From Streptococcus sp. Marseille-P6264 (lineage in GTDB: Bacteria > Bacillota > Bacilli > Lactobacillales > Streptococcaceae), in NCBI RefSeq assembly GCF_902460355.1, contig NZ_CABPTO010000001.1, forward strand, positions 186,001-250,000: a stretch of DNA of 64,000 bases, read 5' to 3'. How positions within the stretch are numbered: the first letter of the stretch is position 1; every line of letters begins with the position of its first letter. The notes beneath the pieces are model-generated. The model did not search any database and was not told where the DNA came from. It was given only the letters and a program-made list of their open reading frames with translations. The position numbers and the translations under genes were made by a program. Below are positions 53,440 to 63,050 of the stretch, in pieces.

Positions 53440-53507
53440 GAATTTTGTTCTATTTGGAAATAATTTTAAACTGGCTAAAGATTTTAAACTTAAAGTTCCA
53501 AACTAAA

Positions 53508-53554
53508 AAGCCCAGTGTAAAGAGGTAATCCCTCTCTCACACTGGGCTTCTTTT
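53508..53554. terminator. Bidirectional terminator
   Basis: AAGCCCAGTGT and ACACTGGGCTT enclose AGAGG/CCTCT; T-rich on both sides. Ends the yrdC-like gene on -. Confidence 0.85.
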
Positions 53555-53558
53555 TATC

Positions 53559-54338
53559 TTAGTAATATTCACCCTGACGGTAATCCCATGAGTTAAAGGT
53601 ATCGGACAGGTGCATCATGATTTTGTCAATGTCCAAGCCTTTCCGGATGACTACTGGTGCTGGTGAGATGGAACGTTGGCCACCTTGTTCTGGAATCAGT
53701 TTTCCATCCTTGTCCACCATGGAGACCATAACGCCTTGCTCGTAACGAGTTTCGATGGTCTTATCTGGCTGGATAGAGGCTACATAGTCATCTGCTTCAA
53801 TGACGAGGTCAACAGCGTTTTCGATGCGCTCGCCAATTCCTTCGACCTTGCCACGGTTTCCTTTACCGGATGGGTTGGCTGAGGATGCATAGACCATCTT
53901 GCCTTCTTCCCAAAGCTTAGCTGCCAGCTGCTCGCCCGCCTTACCAAACTTAATAACAAAACAGCTCGTGCCACGAACATCTGTCATCAGCTCTTCCCGA
54001 CCGTCGCCATAGGCTTTGAGCTTTTCAAAAGCTTCTGGCTTCCATGGAAGGATACAACCCAAGAGGATGTCTTCATCCCAGTGCTTTTGGTAAAAAGCTT
54101 CAATTTCCGGATTTAGCTGCGCCAAAGCACGAAGCTCATCCATACTGCCACAGAGGACAACACCTGGCTTATTACGGTTACGGGCCTTAGCTTCGAACTT
54201 ACGCTCCAAACCTGCCTTATCACTAGTCATAATGATGTAACCCACCTTGGTCGGGCAAACGATACAGCCGCCATCGCCTTTCAGGATGTCATAGCCTTCT
54301 TGTGAAAGAGTTCCGTTCCATTGAATGTGTTTTGTCAT
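53559..54338 (-). CDS. YrdC/Sua5-domain protein
   Basis: 259 residues. 'GGCIVCPTKVGYIIMTSDKAGLERKFEAK', 'NKPGVVL' and 'YASSANPSGKGNRG' match the YrdC fold that makes threonylcarbamoyl-AMP for tRNA t6A. The usual KxR and SxN motifs are partly changed and the C-terminal Sua5 domain is missing, replaced by a tail that ends 'SWDYRQGEYY'. So it may be a paralogue of the tRNA enzyme with another role. Own transcription unit with a terminator. Confidence 0.8.
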   Translation of the reverse strand: MTKHIQWNGTLSQEGYDILKGDGGCIVCPTKVGYIIMTSDKAGLERKFEAKARNRNKPGVVLCGSMDELRALAQLNPEIEAFYQKHWDEDILLGCILPWKPEAFEKLKAYGDGREELMTDVRGTSCFVIKFGKAGEQLAAKLWEEGKMVYASSANPSGKGNRGKVEGIGERIENAVDLVIEADDYVASIQPDKTIETRYEQGVMVSMVDKDGKLIPEQGGQRSISPAPVVIRKGLDIDKIMMHLSDTFNSWDYRQGEYY

Positions 54339-54437
54339 AAGTTTCTTCCTTTTCTATTAAATTAAGATTTATTTTACCATATATTTTTATCGGAGACAAG
54401 ATTTTTTCAGAATTTTCTCAATATAGCAAAAATAAGG

Positions 54438-55028
54438 TTACTGCCAATAAGATGGACGATTTTTTTCATATTCTGTAATCAAATCCTCGTACTGGAGTGT
54501 AATGCCAATGTCATCCAGACCGTTGAGGAGCTTGTGCTTCCATTCTTCATCAATGTCAAAGGAGAATTCTCCCACCGGAGAAAAAATCTTCTGCTGCTCC
54601 AAATCCACCGTCACTTTATCCATTGGCTTCAGATTAGCCAAGGCTTGCCGTACTTCGAGCGGCTGGACGATCGGCAGCATGCCGTTATTGAGCTCGTTAT
54701 TGTAGTGAATATCCCCGAAAGATCCGGCAATGACTACCTTAAAGCCATAGTCAGCCAAGGCCCAGGCAGCGTGCTCCCGAGAGGAACCCGCACCGAAATT
54801 GTCCCCTGTAATCAGAATAGTCGCCTTGCGATACTCCGGTCTGTTAAAGACGAAATCAGGATCTTCGGTGTACTGATTGTCCAGATAGCGCCATGCGTAC
54901 ATGAGGTACTTGCCAAAACCTTTTTTATCAATCAACTTGAGAAACTGCTTGGGCAAGATTTGGTCCGTATCGATATTGTCATTCATGAGGGGAACCGTTG
55001 TCCCCGTGTAGATTGTAAATTTTTCCAT
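54438..55028 (-). CDS. leuD: 3-Isopropylmalate dehydratase, small subunit
   Basis: Swivel half of the isomerase that converts 2- to 3-isopropylmalate in leucine synthesis. 196 residues. '[15 protein letters not shown]' (about 17-31) and '[15 protein letters not shown]' (about 75-89) are diagnostic. Last gene of the leu operon, nine bases after leuC. Confidence 0.96.
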   Translation of the reverse strand: MEKFTIYTGTTVPLMNDNIDTDQILPKQFLKLIDKKGFGKYLMYAWRYLDNQYTEDPDFVFNRPEYRKATILITGDNFGAGSSREHAAWALADYGFKVVIAGSFGDIHYNNELNNGMLPIVQPLEVRQALANLKPMDKVTVDLEQQKIFSPVGEFSFDIDEEWKHKLLNGLDDIGITLQYEDLITEYEKNRPSYWQ

Positions 55029-55037
55029 AAAACTTCC

Positions 55038-56420
55038 TTACTGGACCTCCGGTAGTTGGCGGACGTCTACGAAGTGCCCGGCAATGGCTGCCGCTGCTGC
55101 CATGGCAGGACTGCAAAGATGAGTCTTAGCACCAAATCCCTGACGATCCTCAAAGTTCCGATTGCTGGTCGAGGCACAGTGGACTCCGTCTGGCACCTTG
55201 TCTGGATTCATCCCCAGACACATGGAGCAACCCGGATCACGCCACTCAAAGCCTGCATCCATAAAAATTTTATCCAGTCCCATCTTTTCAGCAGCCCGCT
55301 TGACTGGACGAGAGCCTGGTACGACGATAGCAGTCAGATTGGGAGCGATATGCTTGCCAGCGACAAACTTAGCAGCCAGCTGCAAATCACTGAGTCTGGC
55401 ATTAGTGCAGGAGCCGATAAAGATATAACCTAGGTCAATATCTTCTGCTTTCTTGCCTGGCGAGAGATCCATGTAATTATAGGCCCGCTCGTCGTTCATA
55501 TCACGGATTTCAGGGAAGGCTGCACCGAACTCTACTCCCATAGCAGGATTGGTTCCCCAAGTCACCATAGGTGCCAACTCGGAGACATCCATCTCAATGA
55601 CCTTATCATAGACAGCATCGGGATCACTGACCAGAGTCTTCCAATCAGCCACTGCCGCCTCAAAGTCCTTAGGTGCTCCCGGCCGTCCTTGAACGTAATC
55701 ATAGGTCTTCTGGTCAGGATTCATAATGCCCATCTTGGAGCCAAACTCAATGGACATATTGCAGATGGTCATGCGCTCTTCCATGGTCAAATGATCAATG
55801 GCATCACCAGCATACTCGACCACATAGCCAACACCTGCAGCTACACCGTATTTGGCAATCAGAGCAAGTATGAAGTCTTTAGAATAAACACCTTTAGGTG
55901 GCACTCCAGTAAATTTGACCAACATTTTCTTAGGCTTGACCTGCCAGATCGTTTGAGTGGCAAAGACGTGCTCTACCTCCGAAGTACCAATTCCAAAAGC
56001 GATAGCTCCAAAAGCTCCGTGAGTGGCCGTGTGACTGTCACCGCAGACAATGAATTTGCCCGGCTGAGTCTTGCCCGTTTCGGGTCCAACCATATGAACA
56101 ATCCCCTGCAGTTCCGATCCGTGAGCCGCATGCTCGATGCCAAAATCCTTGACATTCTCAGAAAGCTTATCAATCTGAGCCTTGGAAATCACATCCCGAA
56201 TATCATAGATATTGACCGTAGGAACATTATGGTCAAAGGTTCCAAAGGTCAAGTCCGGCCGTCTAACTTTGCGCCCTGCATCTCGTAGACCTTGAAAAGC
56301 CTGAGGGCTGGTTACTTCATGAATATAATGCTGATCCACATACATAAGCTGGGGTTGACCTTCTCGGCCTGTGATCACATGCCTGTCCCAAAGTTTATCA
56401 AAAATCGATTTTCCAGCCAT
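55038..56420 (-). CDS. leuC: 3-Isopropylmalate dehydratase, large subunit
   Basis: Iron-sulfur half of the isomerase. 460 residues. Cluster cysteines in '[13 protein letters not shown]' (about residue 340) and in '[12 protein letters not shown]' (about 402-410); '[29 protein letters not shown]' is the substrate region. The start at 56420 fits GGAGAAG; the in-frame codon at 56453 is inside the preceding gene. One base after the DUF1294 gene. Confidence 0.97.
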   Translation of the reverse strand: MAGKSIFDKLWDRHVITGREGQPQLMYVDQHYIHEVTSPQAFQGLRDAGRKVRRPDLTFGTFDHNVPTVNIYDIRDVISKAQIDKLSENVKDFGIEHAAHGSELQGIVHMVGPETGKTQPGKFIVCGDSHTATHGAFGAIAFGIGTSEVEHVFATQTIWQVKPKKMLVKFTGVPPKGVYSKDFILALIAKYGVAAGVGYVVEYAGDAIDHLTMEERMTICNMSIEFGSKMGIMNPDQKTYDYVQGRPGAPKDFEAAVADWKTLVSDPDAVYDKVIEMDVSELAPMVTWGTNPAMGVEFGAAFPEIRDMNDERAYNYMDLSPGKKAEDIDLGYIFIGSCTNARLSDLQLAAKFVAGKHIAPNLTAIVVPGSRPVKRAAEKMGLDKIFMDAGFEWRDPGCSMCLGMNPDKVPDGVHCASTSNRNFEDRQGFGAKTHLCSPAMAAAAAIAGHFVDVRQLPEVQ

Positions 56421-56421
56421 A

Positions 56422-56688
56422 CTAGCTTCTCCATATGTAATATAAAATTCCAATTTCCACTATTATTCCACAAATCCAAGCCAACCAGAAATACCATTTT
56501 CTGGTCTTGTGATGAAAGAGGCGACCGCCTAATAAAGCGCCCAAACCTCCGGCTGCAAGAGCTGACAAGAGCAAGGTTTTCTCTGGAATGCGGTAGTGAT
56601 TTTTCTTAGCCTTTCGCTTATCCCAGCCATAAAGCAGGAAAACGACAAGGTTCCATAGCAGGCAAATGCCTGTTACTATCCATTTCAT
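56422..56688 (-). CDS. DUF1294 membrane protein inside the leu operon
   Basis: 88 residues with three hydrophobic segments (about 3-20, 36-54 and 66-85) and a basic loop '[17 protein letters not shown]' between the first two, typical of DUF1294. Its ATG overlaps the leuB stop by four bases (ATGA) and its stop is one base before leuC, so it is tightly coupled to the leucine genes. Function unknown. Confidence 0.85.
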   Translation of the reverse strand: MKWIVTGICLLWNLVVFLLYGWDKRKAKKNHYRIPEKTLLLSALAAGGLGALLGGRLFHHKTRKWYFWLAWICGIIVEIGILYYIWRS

Positions 56689-57722
56689 AAGTTCTTAATA
56701 ATTGCCTCCGTCATTTGAGCTGTGCTAGCCTGACCACCCAGATCTCGGGTTAAAATACCTTGAGACAAAGTCTTCTCAACTGCTGCTTCAATCGCCTCTG
56801 CAGCTTCTAGCTCTGCAAAACTATCCCGCAGCATCATGGCTACAGAAAGGATCATACTGATCGGATTGGCAATACCCTGTCCCGCAATATCGGGAGCCGA
56901 GCCATGAATAGGCTCATAAAGACTTGGCCCAGCAGTCGAATGACTGGCCGATGGCATAACTCCCAGCGTCCCTGACAAGATACTAGACTCGTCTGAGAGA
57001 ATATCTCCAAATAGATTTTCCGTTACTACAACGTCAAACTTAGCAGGATTGGTAATCATGAGCATAGCAGCGCTGTCCACAAGCTGGTGCTCCAGAGTCA
57101 CATCTGGATAATCCTTGGCCACTTCATCAGCTACTCTGCGCCAGAGTTTGGATGTTGCTAACACATTTTGCTTGTCAATACTGGTCACAAGCTTTCTGCG
57201 ACCACGCGCAATGTCAAAGGCCTTACGGACAATCCGCTCCACCTCTTCATAGCTGTAGTCGTTGATATCACGCGCAGATTTATCCTCCAAAATATGCTCA
57301 CCAAAGTAAATCCCACCAGTCAGCTCGCGCACGACCACGAAGTCCACGCCAGCAATACGCTCTGCCTTCAAGGGCGACAAATGCTTAAGAGCATCGAAAA
57401 TCTTAACTGGGCGGATATTGGCATAGAGCTCAAGCTCCTTGCGCAGAGCCAGCAAGCCTTGCTCCGGACGAACTGGAGCATTATCATACTGGGGACTGCC
57501 GATAGCTGCTAGGAGAATAGCATCCGCCTCCTTAGCCGCTTCTAGAGTTGATTGAGGCAGAGGATGACCTTCCGCATCAATACCATCACCCCCAAAAGCT
57601 TTCTCCGTGATATGATAAGTAAAACCGAACTTGTCCGCAACAGCAGCCAGCACTTGGAGACCAGCTTCCATAATTTCTGGGCCGATACCGTCACCCGCCA
57701 GAGCTACAATTTCTTTTGTCAT
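56685..57722 (-). CDS. leuB: 3-Isopropylmalate dehydrogenase
   Basis: Oxidises 3-isopropylmalate with NAD+ and decarboxylates it. 345 residues. 'LAGDGIGPEIMEAGLQVL' at the N-terminus, 'RELTGGIYFGEH' (about 137-148), the Lys/Asp sites in 'TSIDKQNVLATSKLWR' and 'VTENLFGDILSDESSIL' (about 232-248), and 'EPIHGSAPDIAGQGIANP'. Twelve bases after leuA. Confidence 0.97.
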   Translation of the reverse strand: MTKEIVALAGDGIGPEIMEAGLQVLAAVADKFGFTYHITEKAFGGDGIDAEGHPLPQSTLEAAKEADAILLAAIGSPQYDNAPVRPEQGLLALRKELELYANIRPVKIFDALKHLSPLKAERIAGVDFVVVRELTGGIYFGEHILEDKSARDINDYSYEEVERIVRKAFDIARGRRKLVTSIDKQNVLATSKLWRRVADEVAKDYPDVTLEHQLVDSAAMLMITNPAKFDVVVTENLFGDILSDESSILSGTLGVMPSASHSTAGPSLYEPIHGSAPDIAGQGIANPISMILSVAMMLRDSFAELEAAEAIEAAVEKTLSQGILTRDLGGQASTAQMTEAIIKNL

Positions 57723-57734
57723 AGTCGCTTCCTT

Positions 57735-59300
57735 CTAATTATTTGCAGGCATATCGCGATAGGAAACGCTTCGTCCCATCTCACCAGCATTCTCCTTTTG
57801 AACATAGGTATTGGCATTGATGTAGGCAATAGCTGAAGCCTTCAGTACATCGAAATCAATCCCTGCTGCATTAAAGATGGTCTCTGTATCTCTGTTTTCA
57901 ACAGTCACCAATACCCGAGCCTGGGCATCAATCCCATCTGTCACCGCATCGATAGTGTAGGACACCAAGCGAACAGATTGATTGAAGAACTTGTCGATAG
58001 CGTTGAAGATAGCCTCAACGGAACCTTGTCCTGTCGCATTAAATTCGACCTTCTCACCATCCATATTAGCTAAGCTAACGATTGCTTCGATGTCATTATC
58101 TGCATAAGTTTGTAGTTGTAAATCATCAAAGTGGAATCCTTCTGGGTTTTCAACCATGGTTCCAGCTACCAGAGCACGAATATCTGCATCTGTGATTTCT
58201 TGTTTCTTATCAGCCAGCGCCTTGAACTTAGCAAAGAGTGGTTTGATGTCCTCTTCTGTAAAGTCTAGGGCCAAATCTCTTAGTTTTTCTACAAATGCAT
58301 GGCGACCAGACAATTTTCCAAGCGGAAGACTATTACTCTTGACACCGACCAATTCAGGTGTGATGATCTCATAAGTGAGAGGATTTTTAAGGACTCCATC
58401 CTGATGGATACCAGACTCGTGAGAGAAGGCATTACCACCAACAACGGCCTTGTTTTTAGGAACTGGAATACCAGAGAAGCGAGAAACCATTTCTGACGTA
58501 TTCATTGTTTCATCCAAAACAATATCACTAGTTGCTTGGAAGAAATCCTCACGAATCTTCAAAGCAACAGCTACTTCTTCAAGAGCAACATTACCTGCGC
58601 GTTCACCGATACCATTAATAGTTCCCTGGACACGTCCAGCACCGTGTTTAATTGCTGTCAAAGTATTTGCAGTTGCCATACCGAGATCATCGTGACAGTG
58701 GACACCAAAGACAACTTTATGATCTGATTTAATATTTTCAGTCAAGTGATCAAAGATGCGTGCAAACTCTTCTGGAGTCGTAAAGCCAACTGTGTCAGGG
58801 ATATTTATATAAGATGCACCTGCATCGACCGCTGTTTGAACGACTTGTAATAGGAAATCCAACTCTGTTCTAGTCGCATCTTCAGGAGAGAACTCGACAA
58901 CCTCAAACTTAGAACGTGCATAAGAAACATGCTCCTTAATAGCTTCTAAAATCTCTTCCTTGCTCTTATTGAGTTTATACTTGCGGTGAATCGGACTGGT
59001 AGCGATAAAGACATGAATCTGTGGATACTTGGCATCCTTAAGTGCCTCATAACAAGCATCAATATCAGATTTTACAGAACGAGCTAATCCTGTCACTGCT
59101 GTTTTTTTCATAGCTTTAGCAATTTCTTGAACGGCTATAAATGAATCTGGACTAGCAGCCGGAAAACCAGCTTCAATTACAGAAATTCCCCATTTCTCCA
59201 GCTGTCTTGCAATGGAAACTTTTTCCTTTATTGAGAAGTTAACACCAGGTGTTTGTTCCCCATCACGAAGACTTGTATCAAAAAATTCAACTTTACGCAT
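57735..59300 (-). CDS. leuA: 2-Isopropylmalate synthase
   Basis: Condenses acetyl-CoA with 2-ketoisovalerate, the committed step to leucine. 521 residues, the long leucine-inhibited form. 'FDTSLRDGEQTPGVNFS' (8-24), the metal-binding 'GVHCHDDLGMATANTL' (His-x-His, about 199-214) and the C-terminal LeuA regulatory domain (about 380-515) are present. Preceded by a leucine attenuator. It uses the acetyl-CoA pool fed by the pdh operon. Confidence 0.97.
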   Translation of the reverse strand: MRKVEFFDTSLRDGEQTPGVNFSIKEKVSIARQLEKWGISVIEAGFPAASPDSFIAVQEIAKAMKKTAVTGLARSVKSDIDACYEALKDAKYPQIHVFIATSPIHRKYKLNKSKEEILEAIKEHVSYARSKFEVVEFSPEDATRTELDFLLQVVQTAVDAGASYINIPDTVGFTTPEEFARIFDHLTENIKSDHKVVFGVHCHDDLGMATANTLTAIKHGAGRVQGTINGIGERAGNVALEEVAVALKIREDFFQATSDIVLDETMNTSEMVSRFSGIPVPKNKAVVGGNAFSHESGIHQDGVLKNPLTYEIITPELVGVKSNSLPLGKLSGRHAFVEKLRDLALDFTEEDIKPLFAKFKALADKKQEITDADIRALVAGTMVENPEGFHFDDLQLQTYADNDIEAIVSLANMDGEKVEFNATGQGSVEAIFNAIDKFFNQSVRLVSYTIDAVTDGIDAQARVLVTVENRDTETIFNAAGIDFDVLKASAIAYINANTYVQKENAGEMGRSVSYRDMPANN

Positions 59301-59328
59301 AAGATTACCCCTTTTCCAAATATGGTTT

Positions 59329-59366
59329 TAAAAAAACATCTCGCTCAGAAACCCAAGCGAGATGTT
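59329..59366 (-). terminator. Attenuator terminator of the leu operon
   Basis: On - AACATCTCGCT and AGCGAGATGTT are perfect arms, followed by T7. The left arm can instead pair with CCAAGCG further upstream (near 59385-59378), which would form an antiterminator. Confidence 0.88.
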
Positions 59367-59394
59367 GATTTACTCCCGCTTGGTAAGCCAAACA

Positions 59395-59418
59395 GGACTA
59401 ATGCTTTCGCACTAGCCC
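59395..59418 (-). promoter_or_regulatory. Protector hairpin in the leu leader
   Basis: On - GGGCTAGTGC and GCATTAGTCC pair around a GAAA tetraloop. It starts within the stop codon region of the leader peptide. When ribosomes finish the peptide, this hairpin and the terminator form; when they stall, the antiterminator can form. Confidence 0.7.
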
Positions 59419-59465
59419 GAGTAACACAACAACAAAGCAAAGTTTGAATATTGGGTTGACTTCAT
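59412..59465 (-). CDS. leuL: Leu leader peptide
   Basis: 17 residues (MKSTQYSNFALLLCYSG) with three Leu codons in a row, all TTG, behind a strong ribosome binding site (AAAAGGAG). Too short for a normal gene, it is the classical leader that couples leucyl-tRNA supply to transcription of leuABCD. The three-Leu run is placed so that a stalled ribosome covers the 5' arm of the protector hairpin. Confidence 0.85.
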   Translation of the reverse strand: MKSTQYSNFALLLCYSG

Positions 59466-59501
59466 GTTTGACTGACTCCTTTTGAAATGTTATTGTCTAG
59501 T

Positions 59502-59530
59502 ATTTTAGCATAGTATCATTGGGCTGTCAA
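59502..59530 (-). promoter_or_regulatory. Promoter of the leu operon
   Basis: On - TTGACA (59530-59525), 17 bases, TAAAAT (59507-59502). Confidence 0.88.
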
Positions 59531-59542
59531 CAGATAATTCAA

Positions 59543-59557
59543 TATTTTCTGAAAATT
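59543..59557 (-). promoter_or_regulatory. CodY box upstream of the leu promoter
   Basis: TATTTTCTGAAAATT differs from AATTTTCWGAAAATT at one base. It lies 13 bases upstream of the -35, so CodY would act next to the promoter. Confidence 0.65.
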
Positions 59558-59601
59558 TTTAATATGCTGGATCTTTTTTCGGTCTTATTACTATAAATGC
59601 G

Positions 59602-59627
59602 AAAAAGGAGCAAGTTAGCTCCTCCTT
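59602..59627 (-). terminator. Terminator on - past the membrane-protein pair
   Basis: On - GGAGC and GCTCC around TAACTT, then T5. Between it and 59785 I see no gene. Confidence 0.55.
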
Positions 59628-59784
59628 CTTCAAGTATTATATTGATTACAATGCTAACCAGTCATTCCTCCCCATTCGAAGAGAATTATACGCCGCAAAT
59701 CTCTATAATAATTATCGAATGTTTTTAATTTCTAAATGGCAAAGTAAAAAGATCATCATAGAATATGCTCTCTAAACACACTAA

Positions 59785-60870
59785 TCATTGATTTCTATAT
59801 TCCTTTTCTTTTTCTAATACTTTCAAATATTTGGTTTTTTTAAATTGCCCAGACAGGAGTAAGAGCAAGAAACAATACCATATCACAATCGTCAAAAATA
59901 AAAGTAGGAAACTGCCAAATAGAAGATAAAGCCAAGAGAAAACAGCTGAAATCAAGGCAAAGAGGAAAATGAGAGCATAGGTTTTTAGACCGTTGGATTT
60001 TTGGGTGGCAAAATAGTCTATGGGCATCTCATAAGGCACTACTTCAACTACTGATTTCTCCCTTCTATTTTTAAACTGGTAAAGAGTCAGTAAAAGCATG
60101 AAAATGAAGGAAAAAAGTAAAGGGAACAAACCTCGTACAGTCAGATTCTCCGTAAATATATACAGGCCGTAAGAAAAACCAGCACTTGGTAGAAAAATCA
60201 TTGGAAAAGGCACACTTTTCCCTACAAAAAGCTCATTTCGCTTAATATCATAAAACACAGTTTTTTTAACATTTCCTTGATCTGCTCCAAATTCGATAAA
60301 ATCAGATAACTTCCTAGTGACTGTCAATACTGACTTTGGTTCTGTATGCCCATCTTCTTCAATTAACTCTAACTGCCCAAAAGCGTTCAGTTTCCACGAA
60401 TCTTCCTTAGGCAGAGGCTGTACTTTCCCTTCCAGATGTTCTTGAATAAACTGCTGGAATTGACGATTCTTCTGCTTACTTCCAATCAATTTCAAAGTCA
60501 CTTTTTGACTTCCGCCGTTTTTAGTTAAGGCTTCCCCTACAATAAATATAGTCCATTCATAATTCCCACGATAAGCATGTCTGCTTTTGCCGAAGTAAAA
60601 TGTAACCGAAGAAAGTGGAAAGCGATAGCATTTGAAATTTCGGAAAACAAGCAAGTATTGACCATCAAGCTGGATTTTTCCCATAAAAGCAAAGGCCATC
60701 CAACCTACTGTGAGCAATAAAGAAACTGCTACTAAGAAATAGAAAAGATTTGCTGACCAATTGTCTTCTAGGAAGATATTAAAAAAACTGATCACCACCA
60801 TTAAACCAAATAGACTAAGTAATCCCAGTGCTGATCTTTTATAGATAACAATCGATGGCTTTTTTATCAA
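59785..60870 (-). CDS. Membrane protein of unknown function, second of pair
   Basis: 361 residues; two hydrophobic segments near the N-terminus (about 13-31 and 37-60), a soluble stretch of about 170 residues and then two to four more (about 226-262 and 294-342). Not recognised. Overlaps the upstream gene by four bases (ATGA), so the two are made together and are perhaps partners in the membrane. Basic tail 'KYLKVLEKEKEYRNQ'. Confidence 0.7.
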   Translation of the reverse strand: MIKKPSIVIYKRSALGLLSLFGLMVVISFFNIFLEDNWSANLFYFLVAVSLLLTVGWMAFAFMGKIQLDGQYLLVFRNFKCYRFPLSSVTFYFGKSRHAYRGNYEWTIFIVGEALTKNGGSQKVTLKLIGSKQKNRQFQQFIQEHLEGKVQPLPKEDSWKLNAFGQLELIEEDGHTEPKSVLTVTRKLSDFIEFGADQGNVKKTVFYDIKRNELFVGKSVPFPMIFLPSAGFSYGLYIFTENLTVRGLFPLLFSFIFMLLLTLYQFKNRREKSVVEVVPYEMPIDYFATQKSNGLKTYALIFLFALISAVFSWLYLLFGSFLLLFLTIVIWYCFLLLLLSGQFKKTKYLKVLEKEKEYRNQ

Positions 60871-61541
60871 TTCGCATCCTCCTCTACTGCCTCGGCAAAA
60901 ACCACTTCTCCCTTATCGTATTTTCGCACAGCTAACAGCCAGCGAATAGGGTTGTTTTGGAATAGAGAAATCACAACCGCAGCTGGAAGCACCCCTGCCA
61001 ATGGTGAAAATAATAATGAAAGATTAAACCAATCATGGTCATAATAAGGAATAAGCATTCCTGGTATTCCAAACATACCTACAATTCCCACACAAAATAG
61101 AAGAATCAATATAATAAACAAGAAAAAGAAGATCTTACCAAATGTGGCCTTCTTATCAGAAAAACCTTCCCAAATTAAACTTCCATTCACCGCATCTTTA
61201 AACTGTTCCTTGCTTGCTAAAACTATGGATCGAACATTTTTATACAAGGCCTTTTCCAACATATAAATACTACCAACAAAAACTAAAAATATGGCTAATA
61301 AAATGATTGGAATCATCCTCTCGTTTAATCTAAATGGACTAGCAAAAGAAAAAATCGCAACTCCAGTACCTCCACCAAATAATGCAAAAAGCAAAATCAA
61401 AGGAATAATGGCTCTATTCGATTTTCTTGCCCCTTCCGTATTTAACAAGACACTCTTATCAGCTACCAAAGCCTCTTTTGTTCGTGTGTTATAGTAGACG
61501 GTTTTATCATCGCTCTGTCCAATAAAAATTATTTTTCTCAT
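60867..61541 (-). CDS. Membrane protein of unknown function, first of pair
   Basis: 224 residues with four hydrophobic segments (about 44-66, 77-97, 134-160 and 172-195). Not recognised. The N-terminal 43 residues are soluble ('QSDDKTVYYNTRTKEALVADKS'). Translationally coupled to the next gene. AGA-rich ribosome binding site is weak. Confidence 0.7.
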   Translation of the reverse strand: MRKIIFIGQSDDKTVYYNTRTKEALVADKSVLLNTEGARKSNRAIIPLILLFALFGGGTGVAIFSFASPFRLNERMIPIILLAIFLVFVGSIYMLEKALYKNVRSIVLASKEQFKDAVNGSLIWEGFSDKKATFGKIFFFLFIILILLFCVGIVGMFGIPGMLIPYYDHDWFNLSLLFSPLAGVLPAAVVISLFQNNPIRWLLAVRKYDKGEVVFAEAVEEDAN

Positions 61542-61601
61542 TTCTCTTATTTATTTAATAAATTACAACTAAGGCTTCTTCTTTCCTAAGCCATTTCGTC
61601 T

Positions 61602-62270
61602 TTATCTTCGTACATACTGAACCAAGCGGAACATCATGAAGGTAAATAGAATTCCTGCAACGATCCAAATGGTTCGTAAAGCGTAAAATTGGAGCATATA
61701 GGTCGAAATAATGGCTCCGATGACAAAGCTTCCTAACAAAGCAACAAAGAAAATGCCCTCTTTCAAATATGGTTTTTCCTTCGTTCGCACAAAATTTCCA
61801 AAAGCCACCATTGTTTTCTTGATATTTCCTGTCATAAAGGAATTATTGTAGACTATGCCATCTACTTCGCCAAAAGCTGTGGCAACGACCCCCATACAGA
61901 AAGCAATCGGAGGAACAATCAGCATATTAGGCACGGTACTTGGCATAAAACCTACCAGAGTACAGATGAGAACCATTGGTGAAATGCTACTTACTCGCCA
62001 TATTGACTGCTCAAAAAAGGAACGGAAAACGGTTATCAGAAAGATCCCCAGCATAAAAGCCAGCATGGTAGCCAGTTTCACTTCAATCTCTCCAGTCTTG
62101 TGATGAATCAGCTCAACGGACAAAAAGACGACGTTTCCTGTCTGGCCCGCAACCAATGTACCCCCGCGTTCCATAAAAGTGTAAGCATCCACAAAACCTG
62201 CGCAAAAGGTCAACAAACAGGCAAAAAACTTTGATCGAGAATGGAATTCTCTTTTGACGAACTTTCTCAT
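61602..62270 (-). CDS. DUF1275 (YoaK-like) membrane protein
   Basis: 222 residues, six hydrophobic segments. 'LLTFCAGFVDAYTFMERGGTLVAGQTGNVVFL' (about 18-49) is the family signature, and 'NSFMTGNIKKTMVAFGNF' repeats the T-G-N pattern in the second half. Function unknown. Starts shortly after udk on the same strand, with a hairpin in between. Confidence 0.9.
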   Translation of the reverse strand: MRKFVKREFHSRSKFFACLLTFCAGFVDAYTFMERGGTLVAGQTGNVVFLSVELIHHKTGEIEVKLATMLAFMLGIFLITVFRSFFEQSIWRVSSISPMVLICTLVGFMPSTVPNMLIVPPIAFCMGVVATAFGEVDGIVYNNSFMTGNIKKTMVAFGNFVRTKEKPYLKEGIFFVALLGSFVIGAIISTYMLQFYALRTIWIVAGILFTFMMFRLVQYVRR

Positions 62271-62282
62271 AATTTACCCAAA

Positions 62283-62308
62283 AAGTCCAGTGTAACACCA
62301 GACTTCCT
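62283..62308 (-). terminator. Terminator after udk
   Basis: AAGTCCAGTGT and ACACCAGACTT nearly pair, on - followed by T5. Confidence 0.75.
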
Positions 62309-62310
62309 TT

Positions 62311-62946
62311 CTATCCTTCTCTAGCTTCCTCCAAAATCTTTTCAATCTTGGTGGTAATCAAATCAATCGCAACTTTATTAGAAGCGCCCTCTGGAATGAT
62401 GACATCCGCATAGCGCTTGGTCGGCTCGATAAACTGATGGTACATAGGCTTGACGACACCCAGATACTGCTCAATGACACTATCCAAACTGCGTCCACGT
62501 TCTTCCATGTCCCTCTTAATCCGACGAATAATCCGCACATCATCATCAGTATCAACGAAAATCTTGATGTCCATCAAATCGCGGAGGCGTTGGTCTTCCA
62601 AAACCAAAATCCCCTCTACAATGAAGACATCCTGGGGTTCCTGACGATAGGTTTTATTGCTGCGCGTGTGCTCCGTATAGTCATAGGTCGGGATGTCCAC
62701 TGGACGGCCAGCCAAAAGCTCCTTGATCTGCTCAATCATCAAGTCTGTATCAAAAGCAAAAGGATGGTCATAGTTGGTCTTAACCCGCTCCTCAAAGGTC
62801 AAATGAGACTGATCCTTATAGTATGAATCATGCTCAATCATGGAAATCTTCTCATTAGGAAAATGATCTAAAATAGCCCGAGATACACTGGTTTTTCCCC
62901 CACCAGATCCACCTGTAACACCGATAATAATAGGTCTGTTTTGCAT
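62311..62946 (-). CDS. udk: Uridine kinase
   Basis: Phosphorylates uridine and cytidine (pyrimidine salvage). 211 residues. P-loop '[15 protein letters not shown]' (about 9-23), '[11 protein letters not shown]' and '[25 protein letters not shown]'. The start at 62946 fits GGAG six bases before; the 62958 codon overlaps it. Single gene with a terminator. Confidence 0.95.
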   Translation of the reverse strand: MQNRPIIIGVTGGSGGGKTSVSRAILDHFPNEKISMIEHDSYYKDQSHLTFEERVKTNYDHPFAFDTDLMIEQIKELLAGRPVDIPTYDYTEHTRSNKTYRQEPQDVFIVEGILVLEDQRLRDLMDIKIFVDTDDDVRIIRRIKRDMEERGRSLDSVIEQYLGVVKPMYHQFIEPTKRYADVIIPEGASNKVAIDLITTKIEKILEEAREG

Positions 62947-62991
62947 TGTTTTCTCCATTACTTGTTATCTTATCTATTTTACCTTAATTCA

Positions 62992-63000
62992 TGATATAAT
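62992..63000 (+). promoter_or_regulatory. Extended -10 promoter for the oxidoreductase
   Basis: TGATATAAT, a perfect extended -10, 51 bases before the ATG. Confidence 0.65.
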
Positions 63001-63050
63001 GAAAGGGTGAATCAAGAAAAATTCAGGAAAATCATTTTAAAGGAGAAAGT

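Noticed and set aside
55689-56288. Open frame on + opposite leuC (199 codons)
   Set aside because: Shadow frame; leuC is clearly real on -.
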